DNA from: an uncultured Candidatus Melainabacteria bacterium | Lineage (GTDB): Bacteria; Cyanobacteriota; Vampirovibrionia; Gastranaerophilales; Gastranaerophilaceae | DNA length: 64,000 nt | Direction of reading: 5' to 3' | Assembly: GCA_934693235.1 (NCBI GenBank) | Contig: CAKUUY010000006.1 | Span: 26,368-90,367 of the forward strand | Shown here: in pieces, positions 1 through 8,801 of the stretch | Numbering within the stretch: the stretch's first letter is position 1 | Layout of the letters: each line of letters starts with the position of its first letter | Position numbers and translations under genes: made by a program | Notes under the pieces: model-generated | What the model was told of the DNA's origin: nothing | The model's database searches: none | What the model saw: only the letters and a program-made list of their open reading frames with translations

Positions 1-443
1 AGTTAGAGAAAGTTCTTCCAAAAGAGTCGAGAATTATAAGTATTGTAAAAATAGCGAAAAACACTCCCGCAATTGATATTACTGCTCAGTGGGCAGAATA
101 TAAAGTCGATATTTTTAATAAATCGCTTTACGATTTTGAAAGTTTACGCTATAATACAGATAGAGTTTTGTCTTCCGAAGAAATTTTTATCGAGAAGAAA
201 AACAAAAAAGGTTTAATAAAAAAAACAGATGTTAAAAAATCAATAAAATCATATCGATTTGAGGATGAAAGTCTGTTCATAATACTAAAAACCGGTCAAT
301 CAGCAGTAAACAAAGAAGACGGAACAGTAGAGGCAGGAATTCCGGCACTGAGAGCAGATGTTCTAATGGATTTGATTGCATCAGGCGTAACATTTAATAT
401 TAAGCGCACCCGTTTCTTTGACAAAGATTTACAAGAATTATAA
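1..443 (+). CDS. DUF2344 / radical-SAM-linked protein, C-terminal part (5' end outside window)
   Basis: The frame is open from the left window edge (first whole codon at base 3), so this is the last ~147 codons of a longer gene, not the short ORF that begins at 168. The peptide contains LPKESRIISIVKI and ITAQWAEYKVDIF, which I recognise as the DUF2344 (TIGR03936) type, and ends with LRADVLMDLIASGVTFNIKRT. In cyanobacteria and many Firmicutes this domain follows a B12-binding radical SAM protein and lies next to an RNase E/G gene, as it does here 11 bp downstream. The biochemical role is unknown; co-occurrence suggests RNA or ribosome maturation. The family call is from memory and the N-terminal part cannot be checked. 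Confidence 0.72.
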   Translation, partial: LEKVLPKESRIISIVKIAKNTPAIDITAQWAEYKVDIFNKSLYDFESLRYNTDRVLSSEEIFIEKKNKKGLIKKTDVKKSIKSYRFEDESLFIILKTGQSAVNKEDGTVEAGIPALRADVLMDLIASGVTFNIKRTRFFDKDLQEL

Positions 444-454
444 AGGATTTTTTT

Positions 455-2302
455 ATGGCAAACGAAAAACACAACAACAAAAATCATCAGCAACAGAGTG
501 CTGATAAGAGAATTATTATTGCAGAACGAGATAATATTGCTGCAGTTATGGAGGGTGGAAAAGTTACTGACTTTTTTATCTCCAGAGGTGATGTTATTTT
601 AGGTGATGTTTATTTAGCTACTGTTGATAATATTTTACCTAGTATTGATGCAGCATTTGTTGACGTTGGTGTTGACAAAATGGGATTTTTGCACGCACAA
701 GACGTTATGGGAAAAGGTTCTTTGAAAGATAAACTTTCCCCAAAACAAAAATTGATTGTTCAAGTAGTAAAAGAACCGACTGGTCATAAAGGTCCTAGAG
801 TTACTACCGAAATAAGTCTTCCTGGAAGATTTTTGGTATTGATGCCAAATGAACCCGGAATTAGTATAAGTAAAAAAATTGAAAATTCAAAAGAAAGAGC
901 AAGACTTAAATCTGTTGTAAGTTTGATTAAACCAGTTGGAGTTGGTGTAATTATTAGAACAGAAGCAGAGGGACAATCTGAAGCAGATATTCAAGAGGAT
1001 TTAGAAATTCTTCTTGAAAAATGGAACAATATTATTACTGCATCTGAAACGATGACTCCTCCAAATCTTCTATACAGAGATCAAGATTTGCTCTATAGAA
1101 CTATTAGGGAAGCTTGTACGGAAGATGTTAAAGAAATTGTTGTTGATACGGCTTTTGCAATGCAAAGAGTTCAGAATATTTTGCAAAACTGGCATATGAA
1201 CAAAAATGTTCAAGTAACTTTATATAAGGGAACTGAGCCACTTCTCATTGCGACAGATGTTCACAAAGAGATCAAAGCAGCATTGAATATTAAGGTTAAT
1301 ATGCCATCAGGTGGATATTTGTTTATTCAGCAAACTGAAGCTTTGACGGTAATTGATGTTAACAGTGGTAAGTTTACTAGTTCTGCAACTCAAGATGAAA
1401 CTATTTTGAAGACTAATATTGAAGCAGTTCATGAAATTGCTCGTCAACTTCGTTTGAGAAATATTGGCGGTATGATTATTGTTGACTTTATTGATATGAT
1501 GTCTAGGGCGGATAAGCTTGCAATGCTTGAAGAATTAGAAATCGCTCTTGAACCGGATAAAGCAAAACCTCAAGTTGGTCAAATTTCGGATTTAGGACTT
1601 GTTGAATTGACTCGTCACAGACAGGGCCAGTCGTTGTCTGAAATCTTTACAAAAAGATGTCCTCACTGCCAAGGTACAGGCTATTTTATGAATGAATTTA
1701 ATTTTGCAACACCGACTGCAGAAGGTGAATACAGAGCCAAAGCAGCTAAGATGAAATTGCCTGTAAACAATTTTAAAAAGAACAACAAGAATAACAAAAA
1801 TAACAATCAAAACCAAACCCAACAAGTTCAGCAACAAGAAATAGCAGAAGAACAACAACAAATTCAAGTACCTGTTGTAGAGGTTGAAAACCCGTCTACA
1901 GTTGCTGTTCAAGAAACAGAAAAACGTGACAACAAGCGTAAACGTGGTGGTAGAAAAAATAAATTTGAGAAAAAACAAGAACCTCAAGCAGAAGCAATAG
2001 ACCAACCTGTTGAAACTGCAGAAACAGTTCTTAAACCGAATGAAGAGATTAAACCGGTGATGGAACTTCAAGTAGAAGAATTAGAAAAACCAAAATCAAC
2101 AAAATCCTCAAAGAAAAAGTCTGGAAAAGTGAAGACTGTTGAATCTGTAGAAGAAAAAGTTGAGGTTGAAGAAGCTTCTGCTATTGATGAACCAGAGGAT
2201 GAAAAGCCGAAAAAGACTCGTAGACCTAATAGAGGAACTTCTAAAACAAGAAAACCAAGAACTAAAAAAGCCAAAGAGGCGGAAGAAAAAGTTGAAGAAT
2301 AG
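455..2302 (+). CDS. rne: Ribonuclease E/G family protein
   Basis: 615-residue endoribonuclease of the RNase E/G family, expected to cut AU-rich single-stranded RNA in mRNA decay and rRNA processing. An S1-like RNA-binding region covers about residues 35-120, with the family insert pattern (DAAFVDVGVDKMGFLH). The two metal-binding aspartates lie in LTVIDVNSGKF (D301) and IIVDFIDM (D344), and the zinc-link motif RCPHCQGTG is at about 401-409. Residues from about 440 onward are low-complexity Asn/Gln, then Lys/Glu-rich, as in the disordered scaffold tails of RNase E. A purine-rich stretch AAAGGA lies 9-14 nt before the ATG. It follows the DUF2344 gene, probably in one operon. Confidence 0.95.
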   Translation: MANEKHNNKNHQQQSADKRIIIAERDNIAAVMEGGKVTDFFISRGDVILGDVYLATVDNILPSIDAAFVDVGVDKMGFLHAQDVMGKGSLKDKLSPKQKLIVQVVKEPTGHKGPRVTTEISLPGRFLVLMPNEPGISISKKIENSKERARLKSVVSLIKPVGVGVIIRTEAEGQSEADIQEDLEILLEKWNNIITASETMTPPNLLYRDQDLLYRTIREACTEDVKEIVVDTAFAMQRVQNILQNWHMNKNVQVTLYKGTEPLLIATDVHKEIKAALNIKVNMPSGGYLFIQQTEALTVIDVNSGKFTSSATQDETILKTNIEAVHEIARQLRLRNIGGMIIVDFIDMMSRADKLAMLEELEIALEPDKAKPQVGQISDLGLVELTRHRQGQSLSEIFTKRCPHCQGTGYFMNEFNFATPTAEGEYRAKAAKMKLPVNNFKKNNKNNKNNNQNQTQQVQQQEIAEEQQQIQVPVVEVENPSTVAVQETEKRDNKRKRGGRKNKFEKKQEPQAEAIDQPVETAETVLKPNEEIKPVMELQVEELEKPKSTKSSKKKSGKVKTVESVEEKVEVEEASAIDEPEDEKPKKTRRPNRGTSKTRKPRTKKAKEAEEKVEE

Positions 2303-2579
2303 AATATTCAGTACAATATTTACATTAATGATTTTGACAGCAAACGCGGGCTTGTGTGAACAAACCCGCAGTGCTGGTATGTCAATGGCTATAACTAAGT
2401 TTGTCCTTGCTATGGGTGGAGTCCTGTTATCTTCAGTAATAATTTATGTAGGTTTAACTGTTTATAACAAATTTTTTGTAAAGAGCAGAAGCCATAGTCT
2501 TGAAGAAGAAATTTTAAAAACTCCTAAAACAGTTGATGATGCGGTAAGATTCTTTATACATAAAAATAAACTAAGTTGA
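2292..2579 (+). CDS. Small exported or membrane protein, unknown function
   Basis: The frame is open further upstream inside rne, but the natural start is the TTG at 2292, preceded by AGAGGCGGAAG and overlapping the last 11 bases of rne. This gives a 95-residue protein with a hydrophobic leader (IFSTIFTLMILTANAGLC) that looks like a signal peptide. A second hydrophobic segment at about residues 37-58 (FVLAMGGVLLSSVIIYVGL) is followed by a short charged tail ending in TVDDAVRFFIHKNKLS. I do not recognise a family. Translational coupling to rne and the next small membrane protein suggests a three-gene unit. Start choice is uncertain. Confidence 0.6.
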   Translation: MKNRIFSTIFTLMILTANAGLCEQTRSAGMSMAITKFVLAMGGVLLSSVIIYVGLTVYNKFFVKSRSHSLEEEILKTPKTVDDAVRFFIHKNKLS

Positions 2580-2589
2580 GGTCTTAACT

Positions 2590-2823
2590 ATGAAAAGAAA
2601 TGCTTTTGGTGCTATTGATTTGTTAATAGGATTAGTTATAACAGCTTTTGTGTTTTTGATTGGAATGAATGCGTTGAAAGGAGTGTCCTCTTTAAATTTA
2701 AGAGGAAATTCTGTTGATACAAAGAGTGTTCAAGAACATGTTGACGAGCAAGTTACCGAAATTGAAAACATGCGTCAACAAACAATCAATTATCAACAAA
2801 ATATTCAAGGTGAAGAATATTAG
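2590..2823 (+). CDS. Small single-pass membrane protein, pilin-leader-like
   Basis: 77 residues starting MKRNAFGAIDLLIGLVITAFVFLIGMNAL. A short basic N-terminus, then F-G-A and a hydrophobic helix with D at the position where pilins have E5, resembles a degenerate prepilin leader. The remaining ~45 residues are hydrophilic and Gln-rich with coiled-coil character (VQEHVDEQVTEIENMRQQ). It could be a minor pseudopilin or simply a membrane-anchored coiled coil; I do not recognise a family. It starts 10 bp after the preceding small membrane gene and its last four bases overlap the convergent ketopantoate reductase gene. Confidence 0.6.
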   Translation: MKRNAFGAIDLLIGLVITAFVFLIGMNALKGVSSLNLRGNSVDTKSVQEHVDEQVTEIENMRQQTINYQQNIQGEEY

Positions 2824-3767
2824 CAGTGAATAAGCTTTTTAGATTTGTTTATGTCTTGTTGCTGATGAATAATTTCTATTATTTCCTTAATGATTTTGTT
2901 ATAAGGAGTCGGGATATTATATTCTTCCCCCATTTTTATAATTGTACCGGCAAACATGTCAACTTCAGTTTTTCGTCCTGCTTCTACATCTTGTAACATT
3001 GAAGTTTTTCCTTCCGGAGTCATTGTTTTTAAACTCTTAAGAGCTTCATCAATGAGGGATTCTGTGTTATTTACTCCTTGAGTTTTAGCAATTGCCTGAA
3101 CTTCTTTCATAACATTAATCGCAAATTGCATACATTTGTCATTTTCAAGCATTTCGCCAAATGTCATTTTAAAAATTGCTGTTGTTTGGTTTGCTGAAAC
3201 ATTAAGCATGTATTTTAGCCATAGCGAATGGATAATATCATCAGGAACAAGATATTTTATTCCGACTTTTTTAAAGAAATTCTTTACAATTTCTATTTTT
3301 TTTAAATCTTCTTTATTATCAGATCCGAAGACTATTGTGTTTATGTCATCATGGGAAATATTTCTACCATTCCTTATGGCGCTGTGACCGATAAAATATG
3401 AGTATAGTAACTTTTCTGTACCATAGGTTTTTGCGATTACTTTTTCACTCGTAACTCCGTTTAACAAAGACAAAATAATTGTGTCTTGTTTTACAAAGTT
3501 TTTGATGTTCTTGATAACTTCACTTAATCCGTCAAATTTAGTTGCAATAATGATTAAATCAGCTTTAAAATCTGCGGAATTTGGTAAAATATAGTTAAAG
3601 TCTAAAATTCTTCCATTGAAAACAGTTGGATTTTTTTTGTACCTTTCAAATCTGTTTTCATCAACAAGTACTCTCAGATTTTCAGGGGAATACTTTTCTA
3701 TTTTGTCAGCATAAATGCTTCCGATTGCGCCTATCCCACATATTAATATATTTTTAATCTCTCTCAT
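2820..3767 (-). CDS. panE: 2-dehydropantoate 2-reductase (ketopantoate reductase) family
   Basis: 315 residues. The N-terminal Rossmann motif ICGIGAIGSIYADKI fits NADPH binding, and the C-terminal all-helical ApbA_C domain carries LWLKYMLNVSANQTTAIF (lysine and Asn of the active site) and GRKTEVDMFAG, the substrate-binding stretch. The enzyme reduces 2-dehydropantoate to pantoate in pantothenate and CoA synthesis; paralogues act on other 2-oxoacids, so the exact substrate is not certain. No Shine-Dalgarno is visible. Instead TG-A-TACAAT ends exactly 6 nt before the ATG, so the mRNA is probably leaderless. It overlaps the convergent small membrane gene by 4 bp. Confidence 0.85.
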   Translation of the reverse strand: MREIKNILICGIGAIGSIYADKIEKYSPENLRVLVDENRFERYKKNPTVFNGRILDFNYILPNSADFKADLIIIATKFDGLSEVIKNIKNFVKQDTIILSLLNGVTSEKVIAKTYGTEKLLYSYFIGHSAIRNGRNISHDDINTIVFGSDNKEDLKKIEIVKNFFKKVGIKYLVPDDIIHSLWLKYMLNVSANQTTAIFKMTFGEMLENDKCMQFAINVMKEVQAIAKTQGVNNTESLIDEALKSLKTMTPEGKTSMLQDVEAGRKTEVDMFAGTIIKMGEEYNIPTPYNKIIKEIIEIIHQQQDINKSKKLIHC

Positions 3768-3782
3768 AAATCCATTGTATCA
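3765..3782 (-). promoter_or_regulatory. Extended -10 box directly abutting panE start (leaderless promoter)
   Basis: Read on the minus strand the sequence is TG-A-TACAAT-ggattt-ATG. An extended -10 element placed 6 nt before the initiation codon puts the expected transcription start at or next to the A of the ATG, and no purine-rich ribosome site lies upstream. The same geometry occurs at 57617-57634 and 58943-58957. Confidence 0.5.
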
Positions 3783-3900
3783 CAGCTGAGAATTATTTCA
3801 TTTTGTTAAAATTTCTACACAAAAATCAAATAAAAGGCAATCGTGTTGTGAAATATTTTTTTATAAATACGTAGTGTAGTAGAAAAATAGTATTTTGTGT

Positions 3901-4770
3901 ATGGGATTGGAAATCAATCGCGCTATTAGTGTGGGCGCATTACAACCGAATACTCGTGTTAATCAAAACCGATATAATGTAGGTTTGGGAACAGGTTTGG
4001 CAGCTGATACTTTTCAAAGTACGTCAGTTAAAGCGCTTGCGACTGAACAATATATTAGAAAAGCAGTTGCCTCAAATCCCAAAATAAAATCAATTGTAAA
4101 AGATTTTAATCCTAATTTAAATTTGAATATTGAAGAATTAAATGATTTACAAAGAGGTCATGCTGCAGATACACAAAAAGTAATAAATGGAATTGCTGAT
4201 AATTTACCATTTTCTATGCGGAGTAAGGTTGATATAAAGGCAATTGATGATGCAGCATATTTGCATGATGTAGGGAAAGTTCTTATTCCTCCTGAGGTTC
4301 TGAATAAACCGGCAAGACTGGATGAGCGTGAAACTAAAATTATGCACACTCATTCAGAATTAAGTTATGAAATCTTGAAGAATTCTAGTTTGGACAAAAA
4401 AACATTGGAATTAATTCGAAACCACCATCAAAATGCAAAAAAGACAGGATATCCTTGGGTGGGGAAAGATTTTAATGCTGATTTGAATTTACAAATTCTT
4501 TCAGCTGCGGATAAGTTTTCTGCGTTAACGGAAAAAAGAATATACAAAGAATCTATGTCGAATAAAAAAGCTTTAACGATTATTTACCAAGACGTAAAAG
4601 AGGGAAAACTAAATCCTTTTGTATTCAAAGCTCTTGTAAATTATGCAGAAACACATAGTTTGAGAAGCGCTGAACCAAAAAGAATTACTCCAACGACAAT
4701 TGCAACGACAGATGCAAACATTACAGCTCCGGCAGAAATATCTTTAGCCATACCGACAAGTCGTGAATAA
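3901..4770 (+). CDS. HD-GYP-type phosphohydrolase domain protein
   Basis: About 289 residues from the ATG at 3901; a TTG six bases earlier is also in frame and neither has a clear ribosome site. Residues ~80-240 form an HD-GYP-like domain: YLHDVGKVLIPPEVLNKP, HTHSELSYEIL, RNHHQNAKKTGYP and SAADKFSALTEKR. HD-GYP enzymes usually hydrolyse c-di-GMP. Here the GYP signature is kept as TGYP, but the normally charged residues around HHE are replaced (NHHQN), so activity is uncertain. The N-terminal ~75 residues match nothing I know, and there is no membrane segment. The 3' end runs 130 bp over the convergent dgkA gene on the other strand. Confidence 0.78.
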   Translation: MGLEINRAISVGALQPNTRVNQNRYNVGLGTGLAADTFQSTSVKALATEQYIRKAVASNPKIKSIVKDFNPNLNLNIEELNDLQRGHAADTQKVINGIADNLPFSMRSKVDIKAIDDAAYLHDVGKVLIPPEVLNKPARLDERETKIMHTHSELSYEILKNSSLDKKTLELIRNHHQNAKKTGYPWVGKDFNADLNLQILSAADKFSALTEKRIYKESMSNKKALTIIYQDVKEGKLNPFVFKALVNYAETHSLRSAEPKRITPTTIATTDANITAPAEISLAIPTSRE

Positions 4771-5024
4771 CGGTTGTGGAAAACTGCATCAAGAGAATAT
4801 TCTATTGCAGAATTAAACATCTCAGATACTATTACAAAAGCAATTGTTAAAAGCAATACACACATCCGTTCAACACTAAAATTTAAAACAAAAGCAAGTG
4901 CAAGTACAACCATTGCTATACAAAAATGAATTCTAATATTCACTTCTGATTTAATCACGAGTCGCATGCCTTTGCGGGCATTCTTAAATGTATTTGAAAA
5001 ACCTTGTTGTTTAAATTTTGTCAT
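4641..5024 (-). CDS. dgkA: Diacylglycerol kinase / undecaprenol kinase (DgkA family)
   Basis: 127-residue membrane protein with the DgkA signature: EMFNSAIEYSLD supplies the conserved glutamates and AKDISAGAVMFAS the nucleotide-binding stretch. Three or four hydrophobic segments are visible (about 35-55, 57-75, 95-120). In Gram-positive and related lineages this short form phosphorylates undecaprenol for envelope lipid recycling. It overlaps ybeY by 14 bp and follows pgpH-ybeY, the order widely conserved in Firmicutes. Its 3' end is antisense to the last 130 bp of the HD-GYP gene; both proteins keep conserved or plausible sequence there. Confidence 0.9.
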   Translation of the reverse strand: MTKFKQQGFSNTFKNARKGMRLVIKSEVNIRIHFCIAMVVLALAFVLNFSVERMCVLLLTIAFVIVSEMFNSAIEYSLDAVFHNRYSRLVGMAKDISAGAVMFASVVAIVVGVILFGSALLKLCVSA

Positions 5025-5559
5025 ATCCCAAACTTCCTAAAGCTTTATTTTGCAAATTTATAACAAAATTATAATCTTCTTCGGTTTGATGGTCAAATCC
5101 TAACAAATGCAAAATCCCATGACTGATTAAGAAGATAAGTTCATATTCGCGAGAAACTTGTTTTTTTTGAGCTTCTTCCATAACTTTATCTAAAGCAATC
5201 ATGACTTCGCCAAGGTTAACTTCTCCATCAAATATAAACTTCTCCTCACTATCTGCAAATATTGCAAATGTAATGATGTCAGCGACATAATCTTTGTCAC
5301 GATATTCTTTGTTAATTTGATGCGTTTTGACTCCGTCGCAAAACAAAAAATCAAATGAAATTGACTTATAATCAAATCCCCCAAGGCAACAAGCTTCATA
5401 AACATTTGGAATTGACAAATAAAAATCTAGTATTTTTTTTGCGGCATCTATAAAATATTTTTCGTTAATTTCCCAGTTTTCAAAGATGTTTTCAGAAAAA
5501 ATATTCATTTCAATAGCAGAAGAATTGTATTTTGATAGATTTTTATTGCTTGTCATCAT
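5011..5559 (-). CDS. ybeY: rRNA maturation endoribonuclease YbeY
   Basis: 182 residues ending in the zinc-binding signature SHGILHLLGFDHQTEED (HGxLHLxGxDH, three histidines), with VADIITFAIF and GEVMIALDKV upstream as in other YbeY proteins. It processes the 3' end of 16S rRNA and takes part in ribosome quality control. The N-terminal ~30 residues are slightly longer than usual. Two adjacent ATG codons follow GAGGATAAAC, so the start is well supported. The gene overlaps pgpH by 17 bp and dgkA by 14 bp, consistent with one operon. Confidence 0.93.
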   Translation of the reverse strand: MMTSNKNLSKYNSSAIEMNIFSENIFENWEINEKYFIDAAKKILDFYLSIPNVYEACCLGGFDYKSISFDFLFCDGVKTHQINKEYRDKDYVADIITFAIFADSEEKFIFDGEVNLGEVMIALDKVMEEAQKKQVSREYELIFLISHGILHLLGFDHQTEEDYNFVINLQNKALGSLGYDKI

Positions 5560-7768
5560 GTTTATCCTCTTTAGAAGAATTTACTTCTTGTGTGGTTTCA
5601 TCTCCTTCAAGTTGCTTGATTTTATGTTCCAAGTCTTCATCAATCAATTTTGCCGGAATATTTATTTTGTCTTTTTGAAATTCAGCCGCAATATTTTCTT
5701 GATATTTAATTCTGTTATGCTGCATGCCTCTCAAAATTCTTGAGAAAGTTGCTGCAATTGTTTTGATATCTTTTAGTGTAAGAGGGCTGTCAGACAACTG
5801 ACCGTCGTTTAAACGTTCTACGATGATTTTGTTAATCATATTTTCGATTTCTTCCGGTGTAGGATTCTTCAAAGAACGAACAGCTGACTCAACAGCATCT
5901 GCAATCATTAATATTGCAGTTTCTTTAGTATTTGGTTTTGGACCTGGATATCTGTACTGTTCTTCTTTTACGTTCTCAAGTCCTTCTTCTTGTACTGCTT
6001 GGTTGTAAAAATAGCTTGCCAAGCCTTCTCCATGGTGTTGAATAATGAAGTTTTGGATAACTTGTGGAAGTTTATATTTTTTAGCAAATTCAAGCCCGTC
6101 TTTCGGGTGCGCCGTAATAATCATTTTACTAATTCTTGGTGTAAATTTGTTGTGAGGGTTTTCAATTAAGAAATAAGATTGGTTTTCAACGAAAAATAGT
6201 GGTCGTTTAAGTTTTCCGATATCGTGGTACAGTGCTCCTACTCTTGCTAAAATAGGGTCGGCTCCGATAGCTTCTGCAGCTGCTTCACAAAGGTTTGAAA
6301 CCATCAAACTGTGGTGGTATGTGCCGGGAGCTTCCATTTGCAACCTTTTTAAAAGGTCTTGGTTGTGATCCCCCAATTCTGCCAAGCCGTATGGTGTTAT
6401 TATTTTGAACATGCTTTCAAACAGTGGCATTAAGCCTGATGCTATAATAGCACTGAAAATACCGTTTAATAAGATAAACGAGCAATTTTTAATAAGTAAG
6501 ACATTATCAACTTCAATCAAACATTTTTCTAAAATATAAATACTGAAAACAATTAACAGTCCGGCCAGACCAACATTAAATCCTGTTTTTATAACATCAA
6601 CACGTTCAGCGTACCTTATTCTTGAAATTGCTATAACCGAGAATAAACTTAATATTAAAAATGCTACTAAGTATTGAATATTATACTGATATCCGACAGC
6701 CATTATTGAAAGTAATATAACGGCTGCAACAAAAGCAATTCGAGGTTTCGTAAAAATTGACATAAGGATTAAAAATGCCGGAACCGGTATTACGTATGGT
6801 GAAAACCCTGTAGGCAAAATTACTCCGATAAATGCAAGTAGCAAAGTTAAAAATGCCGAAATAGAGAGGTATTTGGGTTCAAGAAAGTCTTTTTCAAAAA
6901 ACTTCATATAGCATAAGAACAAAAATGTTCCGATAAATACAATTACATATATTGCTGCAAGTCCGGCCCAGTTTAGTTCATATACATTATAACCGGCTTG
7001 ACGTAAAGCATCGCGTTTTAATCTTGTAACAGGTTCGCCCTCAAACAAAATTTTGTCACCTTTTTGAAAAACTACTTCATAAGGTTTTACAGAATTTTGA
7101 GCATTTTTTCTTGCAATTTCTGTCGCAAATTCATCTACTACTAAATTTGGCACGATTACTTGTTCTAAAACCGCTTTAATTACAGAAACTTGACGTTTAG
7201 AAACATTTGAAACTAAATTGTTCAATATTATTTTATCAATGTTGTCTTTTTCGTAGTCTTTTTCCGTAATACCAATTCTTAAAATGTTCGTAAGGGTCAA
7301 GTTCGCTTTATCAAAAGCTTCATGTAGGCTATTTTCGTCAGCTTTTAATAAAAAGTTAATGATAAAATCTTTTTTTGAATTGTCGGATAAATCAAAAAGA
7401 ATACCAATTTCTTCTTTTTTTACGTTTTCAGAAACCTCTTTTTTTCGAATCTGCATGACAGATGTCTGAAGAGTTTGCAGGTTATTTTTAATAAAGTCGT
7501 CTTCAGCCGGAGCCATTACGGGTTCGACTTTTTGGGCAACTTCTTTTTTATGTTGTTCGGTTCGTTTTACATCTTCAACGGTTAGGGTTTTTTGTGCGAT
7601 AATGTCACGTTTACTTATTCCATTTTCAATAATATTTTGAAAAAAGAAATTTTGAGAGGCAATGACTGCTGTCATTAAAACGGTAAAGCCGATAAAAGAA
7701 AGTGTTTTCAAAAACTGTCTGGAAGTAAAAAAGTCTTTTACTCTCGGTGCAAATTCAATTTTTATCAT
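5543..7768 (-). CDS. pgpH: PgpH-type membrane HD phosphohydrolase (c-di-AMP phosphodiesterase)
   Basis: 741 residues with the 7TMR-HD layout: one N-terminal membrane segment (about 18-40), an extracytoplasmic region to about residue 265, seven hydrophobic segments to about 470, then a cytoplasmic HD domain. HD motifs include ARVGALYHDIGKLKRP, TAHPKDGLEFAKKYKLP and IQHHGEGLASYFYNQA. Family members hydrolyse cyclic di-AMP to pApA. A c-di-AMP synthase is encoded at 14125-15018, so the window holds both the making and breaking enzymes. It leads the pgpH-ybeY-dgkA operon; AGGAATG lies upstream of the ATG. Confidence 0.92.
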   Translation of the reverse strand: MIKIEFAPRVKDFFTSRQFLKTLSFIGFTVLMTAVIASQNFFFQNIIENGISKRDIIAQKTLTVEDVKRTEQHKKEVAQKVEPVMAPAEDDFIKNNLQTLQTSVMQIRKKEVSENVKKEEIGILFDLSDNSKKDFIINFLLKADENSLHEAFDKANLTLTNILRIGITEKDYEKDNIDKIILNNLVSNVSKRQVSVIKAVLEQVIVPNLVVDEFATEIARKNAQNSVKPYEVVFQKGDKILFEGEPVTRLKRDALRQAGYNVYELNWAGLAAIYVIVFIGTFLFLCYMKFFEKDFLEPKYLSISAFLTLLLAFIGVILPTGFSPYVIPVPAFLILMSIFTKPRIAFVAAVILLSIMAVGYQYNIQYLVAFLILSLFSVIAISRIRYAERVDVIKTGFNVGLAGLLIVFSIYILEKCLIEVDNVLLIKNCSFILLNGIFSAIIASGLMPLFESMFKIITPYGLAELGDHNQDLLKRLQMEAPGTYHHSLMVSNLCEAAAEAIGADPILARVGALYHDIGKLKRPLFFVENQSYFLIENPHNKFTPRISKMIITAHPKDGLEFAKKYKLPQVIQNFIIQHHGEGLASYFYNQAVQEEGLENVKEEQYRYPGPKPNTKETAILMIADAVESAVRSLKNPTPEEIENMINKIIVERLNDGQLSDSPLTLKDIKTIAATFSRILRGMQHNRIKYQENIAAEFQKDKINIPAKLIDEDLEHKIKQLEGDETTQEVNSSKEDKHDDKQ

Positions 7769-7813
7769 ATATAATCATTCCTATTATTTTATCTCTATAC
7801 ATATTATAACTTC

Positions 7814-8758
7814 CTATTTTTTTTGCAAGTCTTGAAGTTTTAGGCGCCTTTGTATGTCTTCCAATATTTTACGGTTAATAGAAAGTAACTCTGACAGAAC
7901 AGCAATAACACCTATCTGAACCCCTGTAATTATTAATATTGCGGACAAAATCAAAGATTGAATATGACCAATTCCACTTTCGAAAATATAGTAGTATAAA
8001 AATCTTAAACCGATTAATGCTCCAACAAATAAAAACGAACTGGCTAAAATTGAGAAAAACCTAAATGGTCTGTATATAATGAACATTCTAATCATCGTAA
8101 ACATAGAACGTCTTACATAATCGAATATATTCTTAACCAATTTTGATTTTCTCAAATCGGGATTAACTCTTATTGGAACACATTTTAGGATAAGTCCTTT
8201 AGCTTTAGCTTGAATAATGGTATCAAGTGTATATGTGTAGTTATCAAAAATATTTAGCTGAATAGCTGCATTACGGGAAAATGCTCTAAATCCGCTTGGT
8301 GCATCTTCTACTTCTGTGGAACTTAGTTTTCTCATAACCCAAGAACCTAGTTTTTGTAATAATTTTTTTAATGGGGAAAAATGTTCGATTTCAGAAACCG
8401 GTCGAGATCCTATTACAATATCTGCCTCTCCAGACAAAATTGGTTTAATAAGTTTGCCTATATCGTCTGCGCAATACTGATTATCTGCATCTGTATTTAC
8501 AATAATGTCAGCACCAATTGCCAATGCTTTGTTTAGCCCTGCAATAAAAGCTTTGGCTAATCCAGAATTATGTGGCATTTCTACAATACTTTTTACTCCC
8601 AACTCTCTTGCAACTGTGGCTGTTTTATCTTTAGAACCATCGTCTATTATTAAAACTTCAATTTCATCTATTCCATCAATGTGTTTAGGCAAATCTTTCA
8701 GAGTAATCGGTAATGTTTTTTCTTCATTGTAACAAGGTATTTGTATTACAAGTTTCAT
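7814..8758 (-). CDS. Family 2 glycosyltransferase, DPM1/GtrB type
   Basis: 314 residues. The N-terminal GT-A domain has IQIPCYNEEKTLP, the DDGS nucleotide-sugar motif (LIIDDGSKDKTATV) and the metal-binding DADNQY. Two C-terminal hydrophobic segments (about 235-255 and 270-295) anchor it in the membrane. Such proteins transfer a sugar to polyprenyl phosphate, making the lipid-linked donor used by GT39/ArnT-like enzymes. The next gene, divergent and only 43 bp away, is exactly such an enzyme, so they may form a donor-acceptor pair. Strong ribosome site AAAGGAAAA precedes the ATG. Confidence 0.88.
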   Translation of the reverse strand: MKLVIQIPCYNEEKTLPITLKDLPKHIDGIDEIEVLIIDDGSKDKTATVARELGVKSIVEMPHNSGLAKAFIAGLNKALAIGADIIVNTDADNQYCADDIGKLIKPILSGEADIVIGSRPVSEIEHFSPLKKLLQKLGSWVMRKLSSTEVEDAPSGFRAFSRNAAIQLNIFDNYTYTLDTIIQAKAKGLILKCVPIRVNPDLRKSKLVKNIFDYVRRSMFTMIRMFIIYRPFRFFSILASSFLFVGALIGLRFLYYYIFESGIGHIQSLILSAILIITGVQIGVIAVLSELLSINRKILEDIQRRLKLQDLQKK

Positions 8759-8801
8759 AATTTTCCTTTTTTTCTTTTTATTATATAATTAAAAGGGGAT
8801 T

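Noticed and set aside
1592..2274. Long minus-strand ORFs opposite rne
   Set aside because: They are shadows of the low-complexity tail of RNase E/G; they have no ribosome sites and are Phe/Leu-rich as expected for antisense of Lys/Glu codons.
2160..2291. Longer N-terminus of the small membrane protein inside rne
   Set aside because: The extra 44 residues are Lys/Leu-rich frame-shifted rne sequence placed before an apparent signal peptide; the TTG at 2292 fits better.
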